Shown: positions 17,224 through 25,471, counted from the first letter of the stretch. The stretch: DNA of 30,193 bases from Flavobacteriaceae bacterium UBA2765 (GCA_002352665.1 DEIV01000056.1:1-30193), one strand, 5' to 3'. The notes: generated by a model not told the origin, from the letters alone. Program-made: numbers and translations.

Positions 17224-19347
17224 ATGAGTCGAAAATTAATCATATTTACCTTTCTAATATCAGCATTGTGCATTCAGGCTCAAGATAAATTCAATCTAAA
17301 AGCCACATCAGAACCTAGATTTGAAATTACAGATAAGGTTTGGGGGCAAACTATTGGAGATGCAAGTGTTTGTCTATGGAATGACGATAAATTGGCTGCT
17401 TTTACAATTACCATTGATGATAATAATGAACAAGACATTCCTTATTGGCAAGAGTTACAAGAGAAGTATAGCTTTCCATATACATGGTTTGTCATCACCG
17501 AAGCCAATAAAAAACAAAATGTAAAAAACTGGAAATTATTTGATGAATTATCAAAGGCAGGCAACGCTATTCAAGGGCATGATGATCAAAATTGGTATGA
17601 CCATCTAAAAAAAGGTCAAAGAAACCCTTCCATCAGAAGGTATCGTAAACGGTTACAAAAAACCATCACAAGTATTGAAGAACAAATTGTAGATCAGAAA
17701 TGTGTAACTTATGCCTATCCATGGGGTCAAGGTAATACAGAAGAAGTACATAAACAATTTATTGCGAGTAGAGGAGTTATTGGATTGTTAAATGCTTCCA
17801 ATCAAATTGACTTTAAACAGATTAGAAGTATCTCCAATCCACATATTTATAAAAATGACAGCACAAGAAATCGTTATATTTCACCTTTACTTGATAAATT
17901 TTCTAAATTAGAAGATAAAAACTATTATCGAGGTTGGGGAAGTACACATTTTCATCATATAAATTCAGAAGAAGCTCAAAAGACAACAGATGAATTTCTA
18001 AATTACCTCAAACAAAAAGAAGCTAAATTTTGGATTGGTACTTTTCCAGATGTAGCTAAATATGCTCAAGAATATGCTACACATTCTTTAAAGATAGATT
18101 CTGTTTTGGTAAATAAAATATATTTTACACTAACGGATGAAATGCAAGATGAAATATATGATTTTCCATTAACAGTAAAAATTCGTTTACCAAATAATTG
18201 GATGGTATTGACTGCAATGCAAAACGGAAAATCAATTGAATGTGATCTTATAACCTATAATGAAAACAACTATGCTTTGGTAAAAACTATTCCAGATAAA
18301 GGACAAGTCATACTCAAGGGTACAATTGATGTAGATGCTTTAAATGATACGAGTAAGTCTAGACTAGAATTAACCACATTAACAGATTATTTCTATATTC
18401 CAAAAACCATTTCTAAAGAAGCACAAGAACTTTTAAGAGCACAAACACGTTTGGTGCGTGAGGCAGGAACACATTTCCCTAAAGGAGATGCTCCCACTCA
18501 AAAATGGAAATCGCTTCAAAGTTTTATTGATGATTTGGTTCTTAAAGGATTAGACCCTATAAAAGAATATTATAACCCAAAAATTGATACGATAAAAATT
18601 GGCGGAATTAGAGCTGTTGATATTAGACCTAGAAATTATAAAAAAAGCAATAAAGTAATTTTTTATATCCATGGTGGTGCTTATGTTGTACTACATGCAG
18701 AGGTAACCTTGGCATCAATACTCCCTTTAGCGGAAGCAACTGGATTGCGAATTGTTGCTATTGATTATACGTTGGCTCCTGAAGCAAAATTTGAGCAAAT
18801 TACAGATGAAGTACTTCAATTTTATAATGGCTTATTAGAAGAATATGAAGCTAAACATATTGCCATGTATGGAGATTCTGCAGGAGGTGGACTCGCCGCA
18901 GGTAGTGTCCTAAAAATGAGAGATGAAGATGTTGAATTACCGGCAGTATTAGTTTTATGGTCACCATGGACAGATATTGATCAAATAGGAGATACCTATT
19001 ACACATTGGCTGATAATGATCCTAATTTAGTAAGTCGCGATTTGTTAGAGAATGCAGGGTTGGCCTATGCCCCAAAAAGTGAATTTAAAAACCCTTATGT
19101 ATCTCCTGTTTATGGAGATTATTCGAAAAATTTCCCTCCAACATTGATACAGGTAGGTAGTAAAGAGATATTTTTAAGTAATGCTATTAGAATGTATCGT
19201 AAATTAGACGATGCCAACAAAGAAGTGAAGTTGGATGTATATGAAGGCATGTGGCATGTTTGGCAAGGTCATTATCTGATACCGGAATCAAAAAAAGCAG
19301 TGGAAAACACTAAAAAATTTATATTTAAATATTTAAAAATAGAATAA
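17224..19347 (+). CDS. Secreted polysaccharide deacetylase / alpha-beta hydrolase esterase fusion
   Basis: 707 residues. A Sec signal peptide ends near 'IQAQ' (about 19). Residues about 50-285 are a NodB/CE4-like deacetylase domain: 'FTITIDDNNEQD' supplies D65-D66, H119 and H127 are possible metal ligands in a non-canonical second motif, and 'AYPWGQGN' resembles the third motif. A beta-rich linker (about 290-370) follows. Residues about 395-707 are a hormone-sensitive-lipase-type alpha/beta hydrolase: HGG oxyanion motif 483-485, nucleophile S552 in GDSAGGG, acid probably E648 in 'VGSKEIF', and H678 in 'GMWHVW'. Both domains remove acyl groups in known families, so the protein may strip two kinds of ester or N-acyl groups from the polysaccharide outside the cytoplasm. 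The weak second CE4 motif leaves the first domain's activity open. 72 bases after rhaT. Confidence 0.85.
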   Translation: MSRKLIIFTFLISALCIQAQDKFNLKATSEPRFEITDKVWGQTIGDASVCLWNDDKLAAFTITIDDNNEQDIPYWQELQEKYSFPYTWFVITEANKKQNVKNWKLFDELSKAGNAIQGHDDQNWYDHLKKGQRNPSIRRYRKRLQKTITSIEEQIVDQKCVTYAYPWGQGNTEEVHKQFIASRGVIGLLNASNQIDFKQIRSISNPHIYKNDSTRNRYISPLLDKFSKLEDKNYYRGWGSTHFHHINSEEAQKTTDEFLNYLKQKEAKFWIGTFPDVAKYAQEYATHSLKIDSVLVNKIYFTLTDEMQDEIYDFPLTVKIRLPNNWMVLTAMQNGKSIECDLITYNENNYALVKTIPDKGQVILKGTIDVDALNDTSKSRLELTTLTDYFYIPKTISKEAQELLRAQTRLVREAGTHFPKGDAPTQKWKSLQSFIDDLVLKGLDPIKEYYNPKIDTIKIGGIRAVDIRPRNYKKSNKVIFYIHGGAYVVLHAEVTLASILPLAEATGLRIVAIDYTLAPEAKFEQITDEVLQFYNGLLEEYEAKHIAMYGDSAGGGLAAGSVLKMRDEDVELPAVLVLWSPWTDIDQIGDTYYTLADNDPNLVSRDLLENAGLAYAPKSEFKNPYVSPVYGDYSKNFPPTLIQVGSKEIFLSNAIRMYRKLDDANKEVKLDVYEGMWHVWQGHYLIPESKKAVENTKKFIFKYLKIE

Positions 19348-19362
19348 GATGTAACCATAATG

Positions 19363-19411
19363 AAATTCCCCCTCAATGACTATAGGGATAAAATGAATTA
19401 AGGGTGTGTAA
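19363..19411. repeat. Diverged copy of an intergenic C-run/G-run element
   Basis: The 92-base spacer before the lyase gene contains AAATTCCCCC at its left and AGGGTGTGTAA at its right. It resembles the element at 20268-20300 (AAATTCCC ... AGGGGTGAGTAA), and both resemble short C-run/G-run repeats I recall from flavobacterial intergenic regions. This copy is weak and has an AT-rich insert. Confidence 0.35.
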
Positions 19412-19439
19412 AATAATCGTCAAAAATTAACAAATTAAA

Positions 19440-20264
19440 ATGAATAATATAAAACTCAATATTTTAGTAGTAATTATCTTTATCACCAGTTGTGCTAAAA
19501 AAATTATTCAGCCTAATATTGAAAGATTAGATAAACCCATTTTTCAATTAGATTTTGAAAAAAATAGTACAGGTGAATATACTGATGAAAAATTACTGAA
19601 AGATATAGAAAAGGTAAATTGGGTTTCCATTGAAAATAGAGCAACAATAGAAACAGATACGGTACATGGAAAAGTTTTAAAAGTAAAATTTCCAAAAGGA
19701 ACAGTTGGTCCAAAACAAGGCGGGATTCAATTTGACAAACCATTACCAAAGTCAATGGACTATTATTTAGATTATTATATAAAATTTGCTGATGGGTTCG
19801 ATTTTGTTAAAGGAGGAAAACTGCCGGGTCTAACCAGTGGAGGTGAAAAGTATACAGGTGGTACACATCCTAAAAATGGAGAAGGCTGGAGTGCTCGTTT
19901 TATGTGGTCTGAAGGGAATAAAATTATAGTTTATTTTTACCATATGGACATGAAAGGTAGGTGGGGCGATGTAATCTATACGAACAAAGTTTTTTCAACT
20001 GATAAATGGCATAGAATTACACAGCATTTAAAAATAAATACTGGAAAAAAATTCAATGGAGTAATGGAAGTTTGGATTGATAGTGAGAAAGTTATTAGTG
20101 ATTCAAATGTCCGTTACAGATTGGCACCTTTAGGAGAAATTGATTCTTTTTATTTTTCAACCTTTCATGGAGGAAATACAAAAGATTGGGCTCCTAAGAA
20201 TGATTCATATATCTATTTTGATGATTTTAAAGTAACAACATTGAAACCAAAAGGATTAGAATAA
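19440..20264 (+). CDS. Lipoprotein polysaccharide lyase-like protein (PL14-fold type)
   Basis: 274 residues. Lipoprotein signal with lipobox FITSC, acylated C18. The mature part is a beta-jelly-roll pattern with motifs I associate with PL14-fold lyases (alginate and glucuronan lyases, and fungal relatives): 'GGKLPGL' (125-131), 'GWSARFMW' (149-156), then 'YFYHMD' (Y165, H168) and 'DKWHRITQHLKINT', ending in 'YIYFDDFKV'. A lyase would cut next to a uronic acid by beta-elimination and leave an unsaturated uronate at the new end, which is exactly the substrate of the GH88 enzyme encoded two genes later. The family call is from motif recall and activity is inferred; a non-catalytic binding protein of similar fold is the alternative. 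Probably outer-membrane anchored. Confidence 0.7.
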   Translation: MNNIKLNILVVIIFITSCAKKIIQPNIERLDKPIFQLDFEKNSTGEYTDEKLLKDIEKVNWVSIENRATIETDTVHGKVLKVKFPKGTVGPKQGGIQFDKPLPKSMDYYLDYYIKFADGFDFVKGGKLPGLTSGGEKYTGGTHPKNGEGWSARFMWSEGNKIIVYFYHMDMKGRWGDVIYTNKVFSTDKWHRITQHLKINTGKKFNGVMEVWIDSEKVISDSNVRYRLAPLGEIDSFYFSTFHGGNTKDWAPKNDSYIYFDDFKVTTLKPKGLE

Positions 20265-20267
20265 TCT

Positions 20268-20300
20268 AAAATTCCCTTTGAGAAAGAGGCTAGGGGTGAG
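20268..20300. repeat. Short intergenic C-run/G-run element
   Basis: Immediately after the lyase stop, AAATTCCCTTTGAGAAAG continues into AGGCTAGGGGTGAG. The CTTT-GAG-AAAG core is a mini-hairpin. It resembles a repeat family I recall from flavobacterial intergenic DNA and is partly shared with 19363-19411. No role is known to me. Confidence 0.45.
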
Positions 20301-20324
20301 TAAAAAAGTAAACATGAAAGATTA

Positions 20325-20382
20325 CATAGGTTTTCCTCCTTCTCCGCTAAAGACGGATTCGGTGGAGAGGTTAAAACCTATG
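20325..20382. repeat. Palindromic element with 10-bp perfect ends before the GH78 gene
   Basis: CATAGGTTTT (20325-20334) and AAAACCTATG (20373-20382) are perfect inverted repeats. Inside them CCTTCTCC (20338-20345) faces GGAGAGG (20364-20370) with a bulge, so a long imperfect cruciform or RNA hairpin with a roughly 17-base loop is possible. It is more GC-rich than its surroundings. This looks like a REP-like dispersed element and not a terminator, since no T-run follows. Confidence 0.6.
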
Positions 20383-20431
20383 AGGTCTAAATACAGTAGT
20401 GTATAGAGATTAAAATAAGAAAATAACACAT

Positions 20432-22864
20432 ATGAATAGAAGATTTCACCTAGCAACTATAGTAAAAATAAAGACAAGTATTTTAATGCTTTTTCTGACA
20501 CTATCAACCCATACTATTTCACAAGAATCTACCGTAAAAATTAATCATGAAGGTAAAGAATTTACTAAATTAAAACACGCATGGACATCGCAATGGATTA
20601 CGCATCCATTAGAATCAACACTAGATGCGAGAAAATTTTTATTTAGACGAAATTTTACTCTAGATTCTGTGCCAGAAAAATTTATCATTTATATTTCTGC
20701 CGATAACAGGTATCGTTTATTTATCAATGGTGAATATATAGTGTCTGGCCCTTCAACGGGAGATATTGATAATTATCGTTATGAGACCTTAAATATTGCC
20801 AATCAGTTGCAGTTAGGAAAGAATGTGCTTGCTGTTGAAGTGGTAAATTTTGGGGAATATAGAAAAGCTTCAACCATGACTTTTCAGACAGCATTTATAT
20901 TACAAGGAGATGAAAATAATGCAGTAAATTTAAACACAGGAAAAGCTTCAAAATGGAAAGTGATTAATGATAAAGCCTTTCAAAGTATTCCTTTTGTTAG
21001 TGATTCGTTAAGAGGATATTATGCTGCTGGTCCTGGGGAAAAATTACTATCCAAAAAACATGCCTGGGGTTGGAAGCAAGTAAATTTTGACGATTCAAAA
21101 TGGTTAGCTCCAAAATTAGGTACTGTAGAATTTGCAGTAGGGAGAGGATTTTTATATGGTAGTACTTGGTATTTGGTTCCGAGAATGATCCCATTTATGG
21201 AAGAAACTAAGCAACGTTTTGAAAAAATTGCTAGAAGTGAGGGGATTAAAGCATCAGATAGTTTTATCAAAGGAACAGGTGGTTTGACCATTCCACCAAA
21301 TAAAAAAGTGAGTATTCTGATAGATCAGACCCATCATACCATTGGTCATCCTTTGATTCATTATTCTAAAGGTGAAGGTAGCCAAATCAAAATTACCTAT
21401 GCAGAAGCTTTATTCGATAAAGACTGGAAAAAAGGACATAGAAATGATATTGTAGGGAAAGATATTTTGGGATATTATGATATCATTGAAGCAGATGGTG
21501 GAGATGATAGAAGTTTTAAACCCTTTGGACAAAAAACATATCGTTTTATTCAGTTAGATATCGAAACTAAAGAGGAAGCATTGATCATTGATGATTATTA
21601 TGGCGTTTTTACAGCATATCCTTTTAAAGAAAAAGCAACATTTGAATCTGACAATCAAGTCTTAACTGATATTTGGGATGCTTCTTGGCTCACACTTCGA
21701 AACTCTGCCGTTGAAGATTTTATCGATCCGTACTATGAACAATTACAATATATTGGTGATACACGTATAGTAGCTATGATTTCATTAAGTGTTGATGGCG
21801 ATGATCGTTTGATGAAAAAAGCGATTGATATGTTTGACAATTCACGTTTACCAAACGGACTTACAGCAAGTCGTTATCCATCTTATATTGTACAGGTTAT
21901 ACCGACATATTCTTTACAGTGGATTAATATGATTCATGACCATTATATGTATAAAGATGATTTAGAATTTGCACGGCAATATGTTAAAGGAATGCGAGGT
22001 GTTTTAGATTGGTGGATAGATAAAGTAGATCAAAATAATATGCCAACACAAATGGAATGGTGGAATTTTACCGATTGGGCAGTTGGTTATCAAAATGGTA
22101 TACCACCAGGAGCTGATGATGGCTATTCGGCTTCTGTCGCCTTACAATTTGCAAAAACACTTCAATATTCGGCTGAATTATTCGCAGACTTGGGCTATCC
22201 TGATGAAGCTAATAAATATGCAACCTTAGAAAAAAGTATAAGAGAAAGTGTTGTGAAAAATTGCTGGGTTGCTCAAAAAGGCATGTTTGCAGAAACACCT
22301 AAAAAAGAACAATTTTCTCAACATACCAATATTATGGCAATTTTAACAGATGCCATTCCCCTAAAAGAACAAAAAGCATTGATGCAAAAATTATTAGATG
22401 ACAAAAGCATCATTCAAACCACTATTTATTATAAATATTATTTATTCAATGCCTTACATAAAGTAGGTATGGGTAATCAATACACTAGTTTATTAGAAAA
22501 TTGGACCAATCAATTAGATCAAGGTCTAACCACTTTTGCAGAAACTGATATTGAACCCCGTTCAGAATGTCATGCTTGGTCTTCCTCTCCAAATTATCAT
22601 TTTTTAAAAATTATTGCAGGGATTTATCCAAAAAGTAAACATTTTAAAGAGATTATGATTGAACCAAATTTTAATGGCTTAACAGCATTTAAAGCAAAAA
22701 TGCCACATCCTAACGGAGAAATAAAAGTGGAACTAACCAAAAAAAGAAAAAAACTCATCGGTTCTATTAGCTTACCAAAAGGAACAACTGGATTTTTTAA
22801 ATGGAATGGGAAGGAACTGGCTTTAACAGAAGGAGTAAGAGAAATTAATATAAAAAATAACTAA
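20432..22864 (+). CDS. Alpha-L-rhamnosidase, GH78 family
   Basis: 810 residues. An N-terminal signal peptide with a long basic n-region probably ends near 'THTISQ' (about 32). The order fits GH78: a beta-sandwich starting at 'WTSQWITHP' with 'FRRNF' and 'RYRLFINGEYI', further beta domains to about residue 395, the alpha6/alpha6 catalytic barrel (about 400-740), and a C-terminal beta domain. Catalytic-region residues are E436 and D443 in 'DPYYEQLQYIGD' and E712 in 'RSECHAWSSSP'. The common GH78 'DCPxRE' motif appears here as 'DPYYEQ', as in a divergent subgroup. It should release terminal alpha-L-rhamnose by inversion, in the periplasm or at the surface. RhaT and the rha operon provide uptake and catabolism of the product. 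It lies between the lyase and GH88 genes. Confidence 0.92.
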   Translation: MNRRFHLATIVKIKTSILMLFLTLSTHTISQESTVKINHEGKEFTKLKHAWTSQWITHPLESTLDARKFLFRRNFTLDSVPEKFIIYISADNRYRLFINGEYIVSGPSTGDIDNYRYETLNIANQLQLGKNVLAVEVVNFGEYRKASTMTFQTAFILQGDENNAVNLNTGKASKWKVINDKAFQSIPFVSDSLRGYYAAGPGEKLLSKKHAWGWKQVNFDDSKWLAPKLGTVEFAVGRGFLYGSTWYLVPRMIPFMEETKQRFEKIARSEGIKASDSFIKGTGGLTIPPNKKVSILIDQTHHTIGHPLIHYSKGEGSQIKITYAEALFDKDWKKGHRNDIVGKDILGYYDIIEADGGDDRSFKPFGQKTYRFIQLDIETKEEALIIDDYYGVFTAYPFKEKATFESDNQVLTDIWDASWLTLRNSAVEDFIDPYYEQLQYIGDTRIVAMISLSVDGDDRLMKKAIDMFDNSRLPNGLTASRYPSYIVQVIPTYSLQWINMIHDHYMYKDDLEFARQYVKGMRGVLDWWIDKVDQNNMPTQMEWWNFTDWAVGYQNGIPPGADDGYSASVALQFAKTLQYSAELFADLGYPDEANKYATLEKSIRESVVKNCWVAQKGMFAETPKKEQFSQHTNIMAILTDAIPLKEQKALMQKLLDDKSIIQTTIYYKYYLFNALHKVGMGNQYTSLLENWTNQLDQGLTTFAETDIEPRSECHAWSSSPNYHFLKIIAGIYPKSKHFKEIMIEPNFNGLTAFKAKMPHPNGEIKVELTKKRKKLIGSISLPKGTTGFFKWNGKELALTEGVREINIKNN

Positions 22865-22866
22865 AA

Positions 22867-23010
22867 TGTCATTCAGAGGAACGACTTTAGGTGAGAGGAA
22901 GAATCTCAAATAAAGAGAATAACTAGAGATTCTTCACTTCTCCCGATAGCTATCGGGATGTGCCTCATTGTTTGCTGAATGACAATTAGATGTCATTCTG
23001 AGGGAGGAAT
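22867..23010. repeat. Nested inverted-repeat element between the GH78 and GH88 genes
   Basis: The spacer is filled by a nested palindrome. Outer ends TGTCATTCAG (22867-22876) and CTGAATGACA (22975-22984) are perfect inverted repeats; inner GAAGAATCTC (22898-22907) and GAGATTCTTC (22926-22935) also pair perfectly; TCCCGATAGCTATCGGGA (22941-22958) is a perfect 18-base palindrome inserted in the right arm. A partial extra copy begins with TGTCATTCTGAGGG at 22991. These sequences resemble the dispersed 'gtcattctgag ... gattcttc' repeats I recall from many Bacteroidota genomes. It is non-coding and could act as a transcript-end or processing hairpin in either direction. Confidence 0.8.
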
Positions 23011-23053
23011 CCCAGGGACTCGGGAAAGAATTTCAATACTAATTTAAAAAAAC

Positions 23054-24292
23054 ATGAAAAAATTAAAATTACTAATAGCTATCCTGATTATAGCCAATAC
23101 AATTGCCTGTAAAAAAGAGAAAAAAGAAATTGCAACAGATTCTAAAATTGAAACTAAACAAGAATTAATCAATCGTGTTTTTACTTTTTCAGAACTACAA
23201 TACGATAGTTTAATTCATCGCATTGAAGGTAATATGCCATTATTGCAACCCCGTGGTGTTACCGAAGATGGAGATCTGAGACTAAAACCTTTTCAAGATT
23301 GGACCAGTGGATTTTTTCCAGGAACTCTCTGGTATTTATACAAAAATAATAACTCTGAAAATTGGAAAAATAAGGCAATAAAATTCACTTTAGCTTTAGA
23401 TTCTGTCAAGTATATAACCAATTCTCATGATCTTGGGTTTATGTTAAACAATAGTTTTGGGAATGGCTATCAACTTACTAAAAATGATGCCTACAAAGAG
23501 GTGTTAATCCATGGGGCAAGATCGTTAATTACACGGTATAGACCAGTAATTGGAACTATCCAATCTTGGGATACTACGCCTGATATGGGTTGGATTTCTA
23601 AACGTGGATGGGATACACCAGTAATTGTTGATAATATGATGAATCTCGATTTGTTATTTAGAGCTTTTGAATATACCAAGGACTCTATATTTTATAATGT
23701 GGCTACCGCTCATGCCAAAACAACATTACAACATCATTTTAGAGCAGATTATAGTAGCTTTCATGTGGTTGATTATGATAGTAAAACAGGAAAAGTAAGG
23801 TCTAGAGAAACTGCTCAAGGTCATGTTGATTCTTCGTCATGGGCGAGAGGACAAGCTTGGGGGTTATATGGTTTTACACAAACCTATACAAATACAAAAG
23901 ATTCACTTTATTTAAGTCAAGCCAAAGGCATAGCCAATTATATAATGACCAATAAAAAGGTGCCGAAAGACCATATTCCTTATTGGGATTATGACGCTCC
24001 TAATATACCGAATGAACCTCGTGATGCATCTGCAGCGGCTATTACAGCTTCCGCATTATTGACCTTACAAGAGTTTGTTCCTGAAAAAAGAACAGAAATG
24101 ATGGCTTATGCAGAAAGTATTTTACGTAAACTATCAACTGATGAATACTTAGCAGCATTTGGTAAAAATCAAGGTTTTATTTTAAAGCATTCTGTTGGGA
24201 ATATACATACTGGAGAAGAAAATGACAAACCCTTAAATTATGCCGATTATTACTTTTTAGAGGCATTAAGTAAGTGGAAAGAATTAGAATAA
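23054..24292 (+). CDS. GH88-family unsaturated glucuronyl hydrolase, lipoprotein
   Basis: 412 residues. Lipoprotein signal with lipobox NTIAC (acylated Cys about 19). The mature part is an alpha6/alpha6 barrel with GH88 marks: 'DWTSGFFPGTLWYLY', D126 in 'NSHDLGF', D193 in 'IVDNMMNLDLLF', 'SSSWARGQAWGLYG' (about 260-273) and 'RDASAAAITASALL'. D126 and D193 correspond to the two catalytic-region Asp residues of Bacillus UGL (D88 and D149, as recalled). It hydrates the enol ether of a 4,5-unsaturated glucuronate at the non-reducing end of lyase products and releases 5-keto-4-deoxyuronate. The related GH105 family is the main alternative, but length and the SWARGQAW context favour GH88. It completes a lyase/rhamnosidase/unsaturated-uronate hydrolase set for a Rha-GlcA type chain. 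Confidence 0.9.
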   Translation: MKKLKLLIAILIIANTIACKKEKKEIATDSKIETKQELINRVFTFSELQYDSLIHRIEGNMPLLQPRGVTEDGDLRLKPFQDWTSGFFPGTLWYLYKNNNSENWKNKAIKFTLALDSVKYITNSHDLGFMLNNSFGNGYQLTKNDAYKEVLIHGARSLITRYRPVIGTIQSWDTTPDMGWISKRGWDTPVIVDNMMNLDLLFRAFEYTKDSIFYNVATAHAKTTLQHHFRADYSSFHVVDYDSKTGKVRSRETAQGHVDSSSWARGQAWGLYGFTQTYTNTKDSLYLSQAKGIANYIMTNKKVPKDHIPYWDYDAPNIPNEPRDASAAAITASALLTLQEFVPEKRTEMMAYAESILRKLSTDEYLAAFGKNQGFILKHSVGNIHTGEENDKPLNYADYYFLEALSKWKELE

Positions 24293-24371
24293 ACATTGAA
24301 AATTTTGAGTGTAGTATAAAATAGTAGTGTTTTTTGAGGAAATAGTATCTTTTTCATGGCTAGTTTTTTTA

Positions 24372-24379
24372 TATTTTTG
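24372..24379 (+). promoter_or_regulatory. Candidate -7 box before deoC
   Basis: TATTTTTG is an exact TAnnTTTG match, 43 bases before the deoC ATG in the 130-base spacer after the GH88 gene. No TTG lies at the usual -33 distance (the nearest, at 24334-24336, is too far), so this is only a half-site. In T-rich DNA the match can occur by chance. Confidence 0.3.
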
Positions 24380-24422
24380 ATTTAGATATAAATATTTTTT
24401 AATACTTAATAAACGTATAAAA

Positions 24423-25166
24423 ATGAGTAAAGTAACAGAACATGAAATTGCAAAAATGATTGATCATTCATTATTACACCCTACGATGGATGATACTATT
24501 TTAAGAGATCAATGTGAATTGGCCAAAAAATATGACGCCGCTTCAGTATGTATTAAACCTTATGCTATTAAAATGGCAGTAGAATTATTAAGAGATTCTG
24601 ATGTAATGGTAGGGACAGTCATTGGTTTTCCACATGGAAGTAATACGGTTGAAGTTAAAGTTTTTGAAACAAAACAAGCCATTCAGCACGGTGCCGTAGA
24701 GATTGACATGGTTGTTAATATTGGAAAAGTGTTGAGTGAAGATTGGGCTTATATTGAAGCAGAAATTAAAGCATTACAAGTTGTCTGTAAAGAGAATGAT
24801 GCCGCTTTAAAAGTGATTTTTGAAAATGATCATTTACCAGAGGATAAATTCAAAATTAAGCTTTGTGAAATTTGTTCAAAATTAGAAGTAGCCTTTGTAA
24901 AAACTTCTACAGGTTATGGCTTTGTAAAACAATCTGATGGAAGTTATAATTATAAAGGAGCGACTGAGCACGATTTAAAACTTATGCGTAAACATTCAGC
25001 AGATAGCGTTGAAGTTAAAGCAGCTGGTGGTGTACGCACATTAGCTGATACGTTAAAAGTACGCTCTTGGGGTGTTACTAGAATTGGGGCTACAGCTACT
25101 GAAGCTATTATTTTGGAATATAGAGGTCAAAATCCTGATGATGCTCCTGTAGTAGGAGGTTATTAA
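24423..25166 (+). CDS. deoC: Deoxyribose-phosphate aldolase (DeoC family)
   Basis: 247 residues, a class I aldolase TIM barrel. The start 'IDHSLLHPTM', 'VGTVIGFPHGSN' and 'EIDMVVNIG' (D95) are typical. The Schiff-base lysine is K160 in 'FVKTSTGYGF' and the second lysine is K199 in 'VEVKAAGGVR', matching E. coli K167 and K201, with D102 as D95. It cleaves 2-deoxy-D-ribose-5-P to acetaldehyde and glyceraldehyde-3-P, normally in nucleoside catabolism. Here it sits at the end of a polysaccharide cluster with no other nucleoside gene nearby, though an NCS1-type permease lies far to the left. A different phosphorylated deoxy-sugar substrate is possible but unsupported by visible residues. A terminator follows directly. 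Cytoplasmic. Confidence 0.92.
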   Translation: MSKVTEHEIAKMIDHSLLHPTMDDTILRDQCELAKKYDAASVCIKPYAIKMAVELLRDSDVMVGTVIGFPHGSNTVEVKVFETKQAIQHGAVEIDMVVNIGKVLSEDWAYIEAEIKALQVVCKENDAALKVIFENDHLPEDKFKIKLCEICSKLEVAFVKTSTGYGFVKQSDGSYNYKGATEHDLKLMRKHSADSVEVKAAGGVRTLADTLKVRSWGVTRIGATATEAIILEYRGQNPDDAPVVGGY

Positions 25167-25172
25167 TATTAC

Positions 25173-25206
25173 AATAAGGAAAAGGTTACTCTTTCCCTTA
25201 TTTTTT
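25173..25206 (+). terminator. Rho-independent terminator after deoC
   Basis: AATAAGG (25173-25179) pairs with CCTTATT (25196-25202); inner A-rich AAAAG (25180-25184) largely pairs with CTTTC (25191-25195), leaving a short loop. A run of T follows to 25206. It lies six bases after the deoC stop and marks the end of that transcript. Confidence 0.8.
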
Positions 25207-25210
25207 ATTT

Positions 25211-25458
25211 ATGGATATTAATCCAATAGAGCATTATATGATTTCTTACGGCCTAATGATAAAGAAACTAATTTAATTATTGGTTTTGAATATTTTGCTT
25301 CTAAAATTCTATTTACTGAAGGTGTAGGCAGTACAGATTTTAAAAATGATGCTGCTGTTGAATTTTTAAATTATGTAAAAAATAAATATCCAAAGAAGGG
25401 ATTTACTTCTAGTATAATAATACCATTAGAATCATCTCTAATGAGATTGACGCAATAA
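25211..25458 (+). pseudogene. Broken small reading frame between deoC and the CE7-like esterase
   Basis: This accounts for most of the 305-base spacer 25167-25471. From 25222 to the TAA at 25456-25458 a frame of 78 codons is open with protein-like composition (for example 'NLIIGFEYFASK' and 'FLNYVKNKYP') but has no usable start until an ATG near its end. An ATG at 25211 opens another frame ('MDINPI') that stops at 25276. Joining the two by one missing base near 25229-25231 would give a start and a protein of about 80 residues. It is best read as a frameshifted small gene or the remnant of a larger one, lying just before the esterase ATG at 25472. I do not recognise the protein. A sequencing error or non-ATG start are alternatives. 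Confidence 0.5.
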
Positions 25459-25471
25459 AAAAATCTGAAAA

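Noticed and set aside
19348..23053. CRISPR array or insertion sequence suggested by several inverted repeats
   Set aside because: Repeats are of different types, not regularly spaced, without spacers of equal size, and no transposase or cas gene is present.
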